Shown: in pieces, positions 33,076-45,541 of the stretch
Position numbering within the stretch: the stretch's first letter is position 1
Layout of the letters: each line of letters opens with the position of its first letter
DNA from: Triglochin maritima
Taxonomy: Eukaryota; Streptophyta; Magnoliopsida; Alismatales; Juncaginaceae
NCBI GenBank assembly: GCA_963682175.1
Contig: OY821770.1
Coordinates: forward strand, 18,382,501-18,446,500
Length of the DNA stretch: 64,000 nucleotides
Reading direction: 5' to 3'
Made by a program: the position numbers and the translations under genes
The notes under the pieces: model-generated
What the model was told of the DNA's origin: nothing
Database searches by the model: none
What the model saw: the letters and a program-made list of their open reading frames with translations, nothing else

Positions 33076-33759
33076 CCCACCCGAATAATAGCAATATCAA
33101 TAATTTAAAAATCTATATTTTTTGCTTCAATACCGATCAAAATATTGTTAATTGGCGACGTACCCATAGTTCGGAGAAAATTGACCCCATACGTATCAAA
33201 AACAATGCAATTGGCCGCATACCCATCAGTTACGGTGGGCCCACATTCGTTAACGTTTCCTGTAACGTCCCGTGATTTATCAATGAGTTTTTTGCTTATG
33301 TACCGATCAAAATATTGTTAATTGACGACGTACTCATGGTTCGGAGAAAATTGGTCATGTACGTATCAAAACAATGTAATTGGCATCATACTTATCTGTT
33401 ATGGTGGGGCCCACATTCGTCTGACACCGTTTATGTTTTCCGTGACGTCCCGTGATTTCTCAACCTTTGCCTCTTATCAACACTTTAAAATCTCGACCGC
33501 AATTACGACTTCGAATCCCGACCCGGTGGTCCACCCAACCTGACCTCAATTCTCCTGCCAAATCCCTAACCCCCTTTCCCAACTTGGAGAATCCAATTAT
33601 GGGGTTGGCCGATAAGGCACCATAACTGGATTATCCATTATGGGATTGGGTGCACCACCGGGTCGAGATTCTATAAGTCGGAAAAGGGGGCTAGGGATTT
33701 TAAGTTGTAATTGGGGTTGGGTCGGGATATTAATTAGAGTTTTAAGGCATTGGGTTTCA

Positions 33760-35944
33760 GTTATTGAAAGGAATGTGTTCTAAAAGTTTACTTTTATATG
33801 TCCATTGTTATGAATTGGATATGCAAACATTTTGTTCCTTGATTAATGTATTCGTCTTTTGGAAGTGTTAAGGAAGAGACTCTTGGTCCTTAACTGTAGA
33901 GCTCTAAAAGATAATAGTTTGCATAAATCAATAGTTATTCACAATCATGGTAATTAACATGAAACATTAATTATCGAGATAAGGTTGTCGTGTTGGTCAT
34001 CGATTATTATAGCTCTACAAAAATTTGACGACACGAGTATATATAAAAGAGGAAAAGATTACTTTTATATATTGAATAGACCTAACAAGTAAAACATTAT
34101 GAAATTGTATTATGTGTCATTAATGTTTTACTGTGTCTTAGATCCTAAGATATGAGACTTATATCTTTTCACATAAGGAATGTTTAATTTGATTATTGTC
34201 AAAAGCTATCAATGTGTATAGTGATAAAGACAATAGTTGGTTGAACGTGACTTATGTTGGAAAAGATAACTAGTCAAAAGATTATCATTGCCCCTCTTAA
34301 TTGAGTGATGATATTAATGGGCCCCTTGATAAAGAAAAATTATAATGTGCACAATGTGACTTGAGTTAAGTTACCTAGTTATAATTAGCTTAAAGAGATC
34401 AAGAAGTTAATATAATACAAAGGTGGCACATTCTACTTTGTATATATATTCTTAATATCACGAGACAAGAGATATACACAAGTGGTGCACTTACATCACT
34501 AAATGTATCGTGTTTAGTTCGAGTGGAACAAGACATCTATGCTAATTGGGTAACTATAATGTGTAGCTAGATACCACTTATAGTTGAGATATTAAGTGTT
34601 TAATATCGCTGTCAATTTAGCTTAGATCCTCGTATATGTCACACCACAAAATTGGGAAACAAGAAACTTGATTTTTGAGTTCATATGATGTGTCGGGTTT
34701 CATGTGAAAATGGACACATGTGGTGAATCAATAAAATCAGTATGTCACAAAAATTGACACAATTAGAATCACGAATAAATTCATATAAGATGTATATATT
34801 ATGAGGTGTAATAATTTAGGATAATATATTACATGAGATATGGATTTGCTAAAAAACCCAAAAGATCAAATTTTGTTGGAAGTAAATCTAAAATTTGACA
34901 AAGGCAAAACGGTCGACCGTTTTGGGATCGGTCGACCGGTTTCTTAGAAACGGTCGATCGGTCAGAGATCGGAATGCGAGTGGTCAACCAAAATTATTAG
35001 GATGTCCGTCGTGATAATAGGATCGGTCGACCGGGCGTGAGTACGCGGTCGACCAAAAATCTTCAGGAGCTGTCTTGGTGATACAACGGTCGACTGGTAC
35101 AAGGACACGGTCGACCGAAATTTACCAGGAGAAATTTTGGTAGGTAAATGGTTGCCCGGAGTGAGACGTGGTTCGACCGAAATTTTCTAGGGAAATTTTC
35201 TCGTGAATATTCGGTCGACCGTCTAGCTCACGGTCCGACCGAACTTATAAAAACTTAACTGTTCGATCGACCAATTGGAAATTTCGGTCGACCGTTCGGT
35301 ATGGTTTTTCTAGAATTATTAAGAGAACAATTCAGATCATGGGCTGGATTAGTTCCAGCTGTGATCAAACATTTTTAAGGATGATTGTGGCAAATTGTGA
35401 TTGGTTTAAGGGAGAGAAACACAAGAGATCATGGATAGAGAATAGTTCATGATATGGTGATTTGTGAGGGTGTATAAATAGGATCTCTCACCCTACTTGT
35501 TTCATAAGTGTTAATGCAAATTATCTCTCTCCCTAATCTCTCCACTAATCACCACGAAATTCTCTTAATTAGTCAGAGCTTTTGGAGTTCAAATCTTGTG
35601 GAGCTTTGGAGGGGTTATTAGCTGGATTTTAAGCTTGATTTAGAGATTGAATTAGCTAGCTCATTTCTCTCTAATCTTGTTCAGAGTTTGGTGAACACTT
35701 GAAGACGAATCGGCAGGTGATTCGACGACCAACGTAACTCCGGATCTTCGAAAAGATTTTAGAGAAGATTTGGGTATGATCATCTCTTGTTTGTTTATTT
35801 TAATATATATAGGTTTGCATGATATTAGAATAAACACAAAGCAATGTACATAAAAATTGCTGAAAATATGAAATCGATTATGTATACTTGTATTAATTTT
35901 TTTTAAATATACACTTACATAGGGACATGAAATCCTACAATTAT
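33760..35944 (+). mobile_element. Solo LTR of the third copia family (2175 bp)
   Basis: The LTR proper is 33765-35939, starting TGAAAGGAATGTG and ending GAAATCCTACA. It matches the LTR at 61424-63600 along its length and the ends of the LTR at 40715-42635. Flanks are GTTAT (33760-33764) and ATTAT (35940-35944), a target duplication with one mismatch. No internal sequence remains. It carries a palindrome cluster (34910-35294) and GTATAAATAGG near 35471-35481 as the likely TATA box. Confidence 0.85.
34910..35294 (+). promoter_or_regulatory. Paired palindrome cluster in the third-family LTR
   Basis: Motif starts at 34910/34929, 34951, 35024/35046, 35087/35108, 35212/35231 and 35264/35285. Pair distances are 19, 22, 21, 19 and 21 bp. 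Exact CGGTCGACCG occurs several times, with variants such as CGGTCGATCG and CGGTCCGACCG. The TATA-like box follows ~180 bp downstream. The sequence around the motifs is unrelated to that of the 1500-1600-bp LTRs. Confidence 0.75.
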
Positions 35945-36534
35945 GGGGTCGGGTCGGGATTTTATATTAGGATTAAACTACGAGGCTGGGTGCCAGACGA
36001 TTGTTGGCCCCACCGTAACAGATGGGTATGAGGCCAATTACATTGTTTTTGATACTTACAATGCCAATTTTCTCCAAACCATGGGTACTTCGCCAATTAA
36101 CAATGTTTTGATCGGTACGAAAGTAAAAAAACTCATTGATAAATCACGGGACGTTACGCAAACGTTAACGAATGTGGTGAAAGGAATGAGTTCTAAAAGT
36201 TTTACTTTTATATGTCAATTATTATGAATTGGATGTGCAAACATTTTGTTCCTTGATCTTTGTTCTAAGAGTTTTTCTTAGGAGAATTGGTCAAATTTCC
36301 TCTTAATTAAAACGACAAAAGTCATAAGAGTTTGAAAATGCAAATTTTGCAATTTTTTTGAAATGTTATGATTAGAAATATCTTCTTACCTTGATTTTAT
36401 AATATATCTGATAGCTGATAGCCCTTAGCTAGTTTATATTGTAATTGATAGGATCTTGAATTACTGCAATTATGGACGTATTTATTTGCAAACATAAAAT
36501 TGATGTTAAATCTCATGTAATTTATTTTGTTAAA

Positions 36535-39500
36535 ATGTCGAATATTCAACCAATTATGCGATCTATGATTGAAAAATATCCTTTGGAAAATGATAGCTCA
36601 AACTTCATAAGCTGGCAACTCAAGCTCAATATCGTGTTGAAGTTTAAGAAACTATCTCATATTTTGGATGGTGAAATCCCAAAATTAAATGAGAAGGCAA
36701 CCGATAGCGAGAGAGAGGCAAAAGCCAAGTGGGAAGACCAAGAGAAACAGGTTCACAGTCTGATGTTGGCCTCCATGGGTGACTCACTTCAAGCGAAATA
36801 CTTGGATTCAAACCCCAAGAAGACCACGGAAGCTCTGACAAAGATGTTATGGATAGTGCTAGAAAATAGCGTTAGAAGACCACAATCGCACTCACAATGT
36901 GCCAGATGGCAGAGGGAACATCGATATCTATGCATTTTCTCATTATGCAATGATACCTTGAGAAGTTGTCGAAGCTCTCTTCCCCGATGCCCGATGACAT
37001 TGCGGAAGATTTGATTCTTGACTCTCTAGCCCATCCTACATGGACTTCTTTATGCACTATCATGTGCGTGAGAAAAGGGTGAGTCTTGCGGAGCTTCACA
37101 ATGCTCTCAAAACGATTGAAGTTGACATGGGCAAAGGTCGGGACAAGAACGTCCTTGTCGTCCATGGAGGGAGCAAAAAGATCACAAAAGGTAAAGCAAA
37201 TTAACCAAAAAGACGTTAATCAAGAGCAATGGAGTATGAGGTACTCGTGTGAGTGCCTCGAGGGCGAATTCTTTGAAATCTCCGACTCCCAACACGGAGT
37301 GCTTTCATTGTGGTGAAAAGAGACACATCCGGCCAAATTGCCCCAAGTACAAGGAGGACCTTGACAATGGAGTGATTGAGCGTAAACGCCTTAAAAAAGC
37401 TAAATGTATATTTGTTATTGAGATAAATTTAGCCACCTCTATCCATGATTGGGTAATTGATACCGGATCTTGTGCTAACATACTTTTGTAATGTGCAACC
37501 ACTAAAGGATAGGAAGGAACTCGTGAAGAACGAGATGATTTTGAAGGATGGAAATGGTGCAAGAGTTGTTGCGATTGCGCAAGGTCCGTGGAGCTTCAAT
37601 TATCTAGTGGTTTAAATTTATGTTTAAAGAACGTCTATTATGTGTCTTCGATTATCAAGAATATTATTTATGTATCATGTTTAGATATGGATAATTTTAA
37701 TATAAATATTTCGAACTCTTGCTTGTCTTTATCGAAGAATGTAATTTTCCATGCGAATGCATTCATAAGGAATGACTTCTATTTGCTTGAATTAAATAAT
37801 AGACAAATTTTAAATATCAATAACAAAATGTTCAAAACCACTCACGTGAATAATACACTCTTGTGGCACTATCGTCTTGGTCACATAAATGAAAAATGCA
37901 TCAAGAAATTGCAAGAAGCTAACCTTCTTGGTCAAATTGATTTTAAATCATTGGAGACGTGTGAACCTTGCCTAATGGGCAAGAAGACCAAGATGCCTTT
38001 CAAGAAGAAAGATCTTAGAGCGAGTAACTTGCTGGATTTTATACATTCTGATGTATGTGGTCCAATGAGTACAAGTGCAAGGGACGGTTTTAGGTACTTC
38101 ATTACGTTCACGGATGACTATAGTCGTTATGGCTATATTTATCTCATGGGAAACAAAAGTGAATCCTTTGACAAGTTCAAGGAATTCAAGAATGAAGTAG
38201 AGAACCTACTCAACAAGAAAATCAAGTCTCTACGAACAGATCGTGGAGGTGAGTACTTAAGTACCAAATTTGACTCATTTGTAAAGGAGTGTGGTATTGT
38301 ACCACAACTCACCCCTCCCGGTACACCTCAGTGGAATGAGATATCTGAAAGGAGGAATATGACATTGCTCGACATGGTTCGATCAATGATGAGTCAAGCT
38401 GAATTGTCTCTTTACTTTTGGAGTTATGCACTAGAAGTTGCGGCTTATACACTAAAAAATGTTTCATCCAAATCCGTATAGAAAACACCTTATGAGTTGT
38501 GGAGTGGTAAAACACATAAGCTCAATTTTCTCAAGATTTGGGGTTGTGAGGCCTACGTCAAGAGATTGATGTCGACCAAACTTTAACCAAAAACGAATAA
38601 GTGCTTCTTTATAGGTTATCCTCGTGAGACAAGAGAATACTACTTTTGGCATATAACCTCCAATTGAGTGATTGTAGAGAGGGATGTTGTATTCCTAGAA
38701 AAAAAAAATCTGGAAAGAATAAAAAGTAGTGGGAGTAGAATTGTGCTTGAGAAAACTCAAGATATTCTACAAAATCATGATATCAATGGTGACATTCAAG
38801 ATCATGAAGGTCCAACCGAGGTTCCTTTGGTTAGTGGGAGCGTGAGTGAGAGACCTTCGCAAGAATTGTGAGAGAAACTCAATCATCCCCTCCTAGTGTA
38901 CGTTCAAGAATCGAACACAAACCAATTCTGCAAGAAATTGTGGAAGAATTTGTACCCGTAGAACCAAAAGAACTTAGAAGGTCAACGAGGGAAATGAAGA
39001 AACCTGATATGTATTTGGGACTTCATGAGATCATGGTACTTGATACCAATGATCCATCGACCTTTCAAGAAGTAATGGAAAGAGAGGACTCCAAACTATT
39101 GTTCAAAGCCATGAAATCTAAAATAGAATCCATGTATGACAATCAAGTGTGGAACTTGGTTGACCTTCCTCAAGGAAAGAAAGTCATTCAAAATAAATGA
39201 GTTTTTAAGATGAAGATGGACATAGATGAGAACTTGACAACCTATAAAGTGAGGCTAGTAGCAAAATGTTTCACTCAAGTTCAATGAATTGACTATGATG
39301 AACTTTTTCACTGGTTGCCATGTTCAAGTTTATTCGGATTATGCTCCATATTGCCGCATTTCGTGATTATGAAATATGGCAAATGAATGTCAAAATGACG
39401 TTCCTTAATAGGAACTTGAAGGAGGATGTGTACATGGTACAACCTCAAGGCTTTGAAGATCCAAAGAATAGAGAGAAAGTATGCAAGCTTCAACGGTCAA

Positions 39501-40625
39501 TTTATGGATTGAAGCAAGCATCAAGGAGTTAGAACAAGCGCTTTGACGAGGAAGTCAAAAATATTCACTTCGTCCAAAGTAAGGAAAAACCTTGTATATA
39601 CAAGAAGGTTAGTGGGAGCCATATAGTGTTCTTATCTTATATGTCGATGACATATTCCTCATGGGAAATTATATACCTTTGCTTGAGCAAACGAGAAGTT
39701 CATTAAAATCTGCATTTTCAATGAAAGACATGGGTGAGGCTCAATACATCTTGGGAATCAAGATATATAGAGATAGACCTCGTAGATTCAGTGACCTAAG
39801 TCAACGTGGATACATTGACAAGGTCATGGAAAGGTTCAGCACAAACAACCCCAAAAAGGGCAATGTGCCAATGAGTATGAGTGTGAAACTAGAGAAGTCT
39901 CAAGGTGTTGAATCTTGTAAAGACTTGGAGTACGTGAAAGATATTCCTTATGCTTCCGCAATATGATCGATCATATACACGATGACTTGCACAAGACCCG
40001 ATATCTCGTATGCTCTAAGCGTGACAAGTCATCACCAATCCAACGCAGGTCCAGAGCATTGGACTATGGTCAAGAATATTCTGAGGTACCTTAATCAGAC
40101 CAAAGATAAGTTTCTTGTTTATGGAGAACAAAGGGAGTTAATAGTCGAGGGCAATTCGGATGCGAGTTTCATGAGTGATCCCGACGATAGGAGGTCTCAA
40201 TCAGGATATGTCTTCCTTCTGAATGGTGGAGCCGTGAGTTGGCGTAGTTGGAAGCAAACCACTACGGCCGACTCAACCACCTTTTCGAAGTGATGGGTGT
40301 CGCTGAAGAGAGCAAGGAAAAAGTGTGGATTAAGAAGTTCCTTAAAGAACTTGGAGTAGTTCCCTCGAGCGAGGGACCAATAGAGCTATTTTGCGACAAT
40401 AGTACATCTATCTCGCAAATCAAGGATCCTAAATCCCAACACAAGGTGAAATACATGGATCACAAGTATTTTGTCACACGTGAACTTCATCGACGAAGGC
40501 AAAATAGATTTATTATGGGTGGACACGAACAACAACATAGCTGATCCATTCACCAAACCATTATCCCAAGCCAAAGGCGAAATGCATTTCGAGTACATAG
40601 GTCTGAGGAACCATATGGAGTGGTG
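36535..40625 (+). pseudogene. Ty1/copia gag-pol polyprotein of the third family, broken
   Basis: Gag starts MSNIQPIMRSMIEKYPLEND with ISWQLKLNIVL (36535 on), then shifts frame. The zinc knuckle CFHCGEKRHIRPNCPK is at about 37299. The protease motif IHDWVIDTGSCANILL lies at about 37440 and is followed by a stop. Integrase is open at 37588-38481, with LLWHYRLGHINEKC, TCEPCLMGKKTKMPF, LDFIHSDVCGPM, RYFITFTDDYSRYGY and RTDRGGEYLS, but the usual N-G-V-SER is changed to NEISERRN. Reverse transcriptase is at 39068-39966 (YDNQVWNLVDLPQGKK, KLQRSIYGLKQASRS, DMGEAQYILGIKIYRDR) and RNase H at 39982-40620 (TRPDISYALSVTS, SDASFMSDPDDRRSQSGYVF). At least ten stops or frameshifts interrupt it. Confidence 0.92.
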
Positions 40626-40714
40626 ATGAGTGATTAGAGAGGGTTACCATAGTTATTATTGTTTTATACGTTGAAAATGTATGTGAATGAAAACTTTGAT
40701 AACAAGTGGGACAT

Positions 40715-42635
40715 TGAAAGGAATGTGTTCTAAAAGTTTTACTTTTATATATCAATTATTATGAATTGGATGTGCAAACATTTTGTCATTGTATTTGTCT
40801 TTTAGAAGTGTTAAGGAAGATACTCTTGGTCCTTAACTGTAGAGCTCTAAAAGATGATAGTTTGTATAAATTAAAAGTTATTCACAATCATGGTAATTAA
40901 CATGAAACATTAATTACCGAGATAAAATTGTCGTGTTGGTCATCAATTATTGTAGCTCTACAAATATTTGACGACACGATTATATAAAAGATGAAAATTG
41001 TTACTATTATATATTGAATAGACATAGCAAGTGAAACATTATAGATTTGTATTATGTGTCATTAATGTTTTCACCGTCTTGAATCCTAAGATATGAGACT
41101 TATGTCTTTTCACATAAGGTGTTCAATTTGATTATTGTCAAAAACTATCAATGAACATAGTGATAAAGGTAATAGTTGGTTGAACTCGACTTGTGCTGGA
41201 AAAGATAGCTAGTCAAAAGATTATCATTGCTCTTCTTAATTTGAGTGATGATATTAGTGAGCCCATTGATCAAGCAAAATTATAATGTGCACAATGTGAC
41301 TTGAATTAAGTTACATATTTATAATTAGCTTAAGAGATTAAGAAATGAATATATAATATAAATGTGACACATTTCTACTTTGTATATATTCTTAATATCA
41401 TGAGGCAAGAGATAAACACAAATGATATTTTACATATCACTAAGTGGATCGTGTTTAGTTCGAGTGAGCAATTTTTTTTGTTATTTGGGTAACTATAATG
41501 TGTAACTAGATACCGCTATAGTTTATGATATAAAATATTTTATATCATTGTCAACATAACTTAGATTTTCCTATAGGTCACACCACAAAATTGGGAAACA
41601 AGAAATTTGATTTTATATTATATATGATGTATTAAGTTTTATGCGTTATTAAATAATATACATGTGGTAAAATAATAAAATGAATATGTCGTAAAAAACG
41701 ACATGGTTAGAATAATAAATAAATTTGTATGAGATGTGTATATATTATAGGGTATAATGTTTTGACATTATATGTGATGATATATTACATGATATAATGT
41801 GATCTACAACATTATAACATATGAATTTGCTAAAACCCCAAAGTCCAAATTTTGTTGGATATTAATCCAAAATTTGGTATAGTTAAAAACAGTGAAAAGT
41901 TGTCCAACCGTTTGACCACGTTTTTGCATATATTAATAATAGAATTTTTATTGATTAATGACTGGATTTAATGCACATTGGTCAATTGTAGTTATGAGAT
42001 GATGATGTGACAAAATAAACAAAAAGATCATGTAAAGTGGTTTGCACATGATGTGGTTTAGTAGAGATGTAAACAAAAAATCATGTGTAAGTGTTTGCAC
42101 ATAGTGTGGTTTAGTGGAGAGAGTAATAAAAGATCATGTGTAAGTGTTTTGCACATAATGTGAGTTAGAGGAAATCCTGTAAATATGTCCATCATCCATT
42201 CCTTGTTAATACTAATGCAAAAATTCTCTCTCCCTAACCACCACATTAATCTATCCAAAAATTCTCTTAATTATTTAAGTTTTTGGAGATTAAATTCTCA
42301 GCAGCTTTAGAGAGGTTATTAGCTAAATTCTAACATTGATTTAGAGATTGATTGGCTAGTTCATTTCTCTATAATCTTTTTTAGAGTTTGATAAACACTT
42401 GGAGGCGAATCGGCAGACGATTCAATGAGCAACGCAACTCCGGATATTCATAAATGTTTTAGACAAGCTTTGGGTATGATCATTTTCTATTTATTTTAAT
42501 ATATATGTAGATTACATGATATTAGAATAAATATAAAATAATGTACATGAAATCGTCAAAAATATGAAAATCGATCTTGTATGCATGTATACAAATTTTA
42601 AAATATATACATACATTGGGGTACGAAATCATACA
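40715..42635 (+). repeat. 3' LTR of the third copia family, lacking the palindrome cluster
   Basis: It starts TGAAAGGAATGTG and ends CATACA, 1921 bp, about 250 bp shorter than the two solo LTRs of the family. It aligns with them until about 41880. There, where they have the palindrome cluster, this copy has only GTTGTCCAACCGTTTGACCACG and then unrelated AT-rich sequence and a ~60-bp tandem repeat (42018-42170). It rejoins the family sequence near 42185 (TCCATCATCC and TTAATACTAATGCAAA). Confidence 0.85.
42018..42170 (+). repeat. Three tandem ~60-bp units in the LTR in place of the palindrome cluster
   Basis: The unit AAAGATCATGTGTAAGTG, then TTTGCACATANTGTGGTTTAG, occurs three times with small differences (about 42024, 42083 and 42127). 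It is just upstream of the position equivalent to the TATA box, where U3 enhancers usually lie. Confidence 0.7.
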
Positions 42636-42780
42636 TGTGTGTCCCACTGTAACGGATGGGTATGATGTCAATTATATTGTTTTGATACATACAAGGCAAA
42701 TTTTCTCCGAACCATGGGTACGTCGCCAATTAACAATATTTTGATCGGTACGGAAGCAGAAAACCCATTATTTAAAACAT

Positions 42781-43388
42781 ATGTTTAAAGAAAAGAATGT
42801 TAAGTATTATTCATAAAATGTAGTATTATGAAACCTTAAATATTTAGTTAATTTTGTGAATTAGGTGTTTATACTTGCTTCTTGAAGGTGAATGCATATA
42901 GAAACACTAATACTATCATTTTTATGGAAAATGATTAATTGTATAAATTTAATTTAATTTGCTTATAAAGTTTTAATTTATATTATTAAAAATAAAAAAA
43001 TACAAGGGATAACAGCTAATTTTTTGATAGATGTTGTGTACAGATAACAAATACAAGAGGAATTCTTATAACATGGACACAAACTAAAGGAAAATTTGTG
43101 TTATCAACGTGTCAAGTTTAAATTGGTTGGACCGCTACCAATCTTGTAAGTTAAACCTACACGATATCATGTACCTCGCAAACCCACCCACATCGTCCCA
43201 CCAACTTCCTTTTCGTGTCCAGTGCACATTGCACATTGTCCCAAATCCAGGCATAATATTGGCAAAATACGAAAAAGAGAACGCGAATCTTGGCTTCCTA
43301 CTGAATGTTAAACAATGTATTTCCCCATTTCTTAAAAGTTTGTTATTTGGATCTCAACGTTTTGTAAGATGTGTGAAATTACAACAAG
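42781..43388 (+). other. AT-rich DNA with an unassigned ORF
   Basis: The ORF at 43109-43399 (96 codons) has no family I recognise. If the solo LTR that follows is removed, its frame continues into 45541 onward for ~20 more codons (GIAQFIDWMHGATECSCVIY), so it may be part of an older gene-like or transposon sequence. The minus strand is open for part of the same stretch. I assign no function. Confidence 0.25.
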
Positions 43389-45541
43389 GTATGTGTTAAA
43401 TCCCAAAACCCATTTAGGGAGGCTATTGGTGATCAAGGAGGTGGTTAGGTGGGAGGTATGGAGAGGTGTGTTTGATGTGATGGAAGACATGGTGGTGTAG
43501 AACAAGGATGGGTGGGGTGTGTGGGTTGGGTTATTTAAGGAGACCAAAACCCTCACCTCACCTCACTTCTTTTCTTCTTCTCCACTCCACACCACCCTCT
43601 CATTTCCTTTGCTTTTCGGCGACCCAGCCTACCTGAAGTTCCGGCGTGTGGTCGTGACTTGGGGACGTGAGAGCGGTTGCGGACTGGAGGTGGTTGCGAG
43701 TGGACTCCGACGAGCGTCGACAACCGAATCGCGAAATGTATGCCAAGTTCGTGCATTAGAGTTTTGCTCACACGAGCGTGTGTGAGGGTTTGGCTCGTCG
43801 ATGGAGGTCATAGACCTCACCGACAACAATGACAACAAGTGATGCCTAGTGTGGCTAGGTAGTTGCAGGCTAACGGCCGACTGGTTTTAGTGTGATTCTC
43901 CATCTTTACCCAGTACTGGTCGAACGATGCCTTGCGGTAGTCGATCGGTTGAGCATACTTGTTGGGTTGGAGAGTTCCTAATATTTCTGGTCGAACGGGC
44001 CCCTGAGTCGTTCGTCCGTTGCCTTGTATTTTGGGTTGGACTGAGCGTTGACCATCATAACGGTTGACCGGTCGTGACTTCTGTCCAACCGGTAACTTAA
44101 GTTCACTTAATGTTAGGTTGACCGATCAGATTTCTAGTTCGACCGATAATGACTTCTAATCGTAGGAAAGACTCTGATATTTTCGGTCGAACGAGCCCCT
44201 AAGCCGTTTGATTGTTGCCTTGTTTGACTTAGAATTAGTCTAGCTTTTGACCATGTAGCGGTCGATCAGTTTCTACCTTTTGTTCGTCCTTTGGGGCTTA
44301 CGTTATGAGCCCAGAGTTCGACGGTTGCATGCATCTGTTCGACCGATCCTTTGGGGATTGGTCGACTGGTTTGCCTTTTTCAGTCGACCGTTTGTGATTA
44401 GGACCGAATCCTTGTCCTTGTGGAGTGCCAACTTTATCCACGGAAGCCTGTATTCTCGCCTAGTGCATGAGCTGGTAGGTGACAGTGGGTGCGTTGATCG
44501 TGCCTGCCCAAGGATCGCCGAGTGGAAGAGTGTGGACGCTTGGGACATGCCACCTCGGTTTTATAGACTGTGGAGTAACTTAGACTTTTACTTAACTGAT
44601 GTTAGAGTAGTAGTCCTGAGGGATCACGGATCCCAATGCACGGTGTTGTATGACCCTACGGACTCCAGTCTGGATGAGTCGATTGACCGGCCTTATAGGC
44701 GACATATACCTTTGACTGGCCTTGATGGCGATGATGTGAGCCGCGCGACCAAGATGGTGGCGGTGTTGGTAGCTTGTGCTGAGAGACAGCCAGGTGAGGA
44801 TTCCTTCGCGCGACAGAGTGGCAACGGAGTGGACCGCGTGACCTAGATGGCGGTGGTGACTGTTCGACGTTGTATTCCGGCAGGTAGTTTGGTCGTGCCA
44901 CATGCAGGTGAGATAGACCGACCTTAGTGACGACTCCGTTGGTGAGGTGTTGACCTTTGAGATTCAGTTGATTCAACTAACGCGGGCGTGCGGGCACACC
45001 TCACCGAACCCCATGATTATTGTACCCGCGTGTGGGGTGCATTGCGTACTTTCCGTAAGACCGTATGTGCCTGCGGTAAGTCCATATGGGTGACCCGATG
45101 ATGGATTGTGGGACAGATGTCCGTATTTACCATTGGAGGGAATATTTTATTGCATTATATCATGTCATGCAACACTAGTATGATAGATTCTTTCGTTGTA
45201 CTTTAGCATGCATATATGTGAGCTTGGTATACGGGGTTTCCTTATGGAAACTCAGGAATTGTTGTTATATTTGCATTTCAGGACCGTAGTAGGTTCTGAT
45301 GGGTGGTGACTGAGGACGATGACACTCTGGGATCAGATCATCTTTCCATATTTTCCTAAGTTGTATAACTGCTTATATTTATGTTTCCTTCTACTTGATG
45401 TAGTCATACATTTTAACAACTCTGATGTAATATGATGCACCTCCTGTATATTTTATGAGTAGAGTTCCTGCTCTTTTGGGGTCTTAATCCTTGTGATGTT
45501 TGCGTTTTAAATTTTTCACTATTTTGGGACGTTACAGTATG
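43389..45541 (+). mobile_element. Solo LTR of a distinct family (2143 bp)
   Basis: The LTR proper is 43394-45536, starting TGTTAAATCCCAAAACCC and ending TTTGGGACGTTACA, flanked by perfect GTATG (43389-43393 and 45537-45541). The ends are unlike the copia LTRs in the window and resemble those of several plant Gypsy LTRs, but without internal sequence the superfamily is not proven. A TATA-like TTATTTAAGG is at about 43529. GC content is higher in 43600-45100. The 188-codon ORF at 44280-44846 has no recognisable domain and is probably chance. Confidence 0.9.
43915..44390 (+). promoter_or_regulatory. Divergent GGTCGACC-type motif cluster in the solo LTR
   Basis: Variants such as CGGTTGACCG, AGGTTGACCG, AGTTCGACCG, TGGTCGACTG and CAGTCGACCG are frequent. 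Pairs with 21-23-bp spacing include 44061/44082, 44115/44136, 44336/44359 and 44359/44381. Unlike the other LTRs, the cluster lies ~400-860 bp downstream of the only TATA-like sequence I see, so it may be in the transcribed part, or the true promoter may be elsewhere. Confidence 0.55.

Larger units (their letters stand above)
36178..42635 (+). mobile_element. Ty1/copia element of the third family, 5' LTR mostly deleted
   Basis: The 3' LTR is 40715-42635. At the left, 36178-~36265 matches only the first ~88 bp of the LTR (TGAAAGGAATGAGTTC onward), then the sequence changes, so most of the 5' LTR and the primer site are missing. Flanks TGTGG (36173-36177) and TGTGT (42636-42640) look like a decayed target duplication. 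The purine tract AACAAGTGGGACA (40701-40713) abuts the 3' LTR. It lies between two units of the foldback-like repeat. Confidence 0.8.
33110..42780. repeat. Foldback-like element: inverted arms made of tandem ~185-bp units, split by LTR insertions
   Basis: On the left two tandem units start at about 33113 and 33290. Each contains TACCGATCAAAATATTGTTAA, GGTTCGGAGAAAATTG, AACAATGNAATTGG, GGGCCCACATTCG and ACGTCCCGTGATTT. On the right two units run in inverted orientation at about 36000-36177 and 42641-42775. Between the arms is a centre (about 33480-33764 continuing at 35940) that is itself partly self-inverse (ACCCGGTGG against CCACCGGGT). A solo LTR (33765-35939) interrupts the centre, and a copia element (36178-42635) lies exactly between the two right-hand units. 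Inverted arms made of tandem repeats are the definition of foldback elements; the assignment is by structure alone. Confidence 0.55.

Noticed and set aside
36265..36534. Possible complete 5' LTR and primer site for the third-family copia element
   Set aside because: Only the first ~88 bp match the LTR. The rest shows no LTR sequence and no TGGTATCAGAGC-like site, so I treat the 5' LTR as mostly deleted.
44280..44846. 188-codon ORF inside the solo LTR at 43394-45536
   Set aside because: No recognisable family, located within an LTR with a GC-rich body, and overlapped by long frames on the other strand. Most likely chance.
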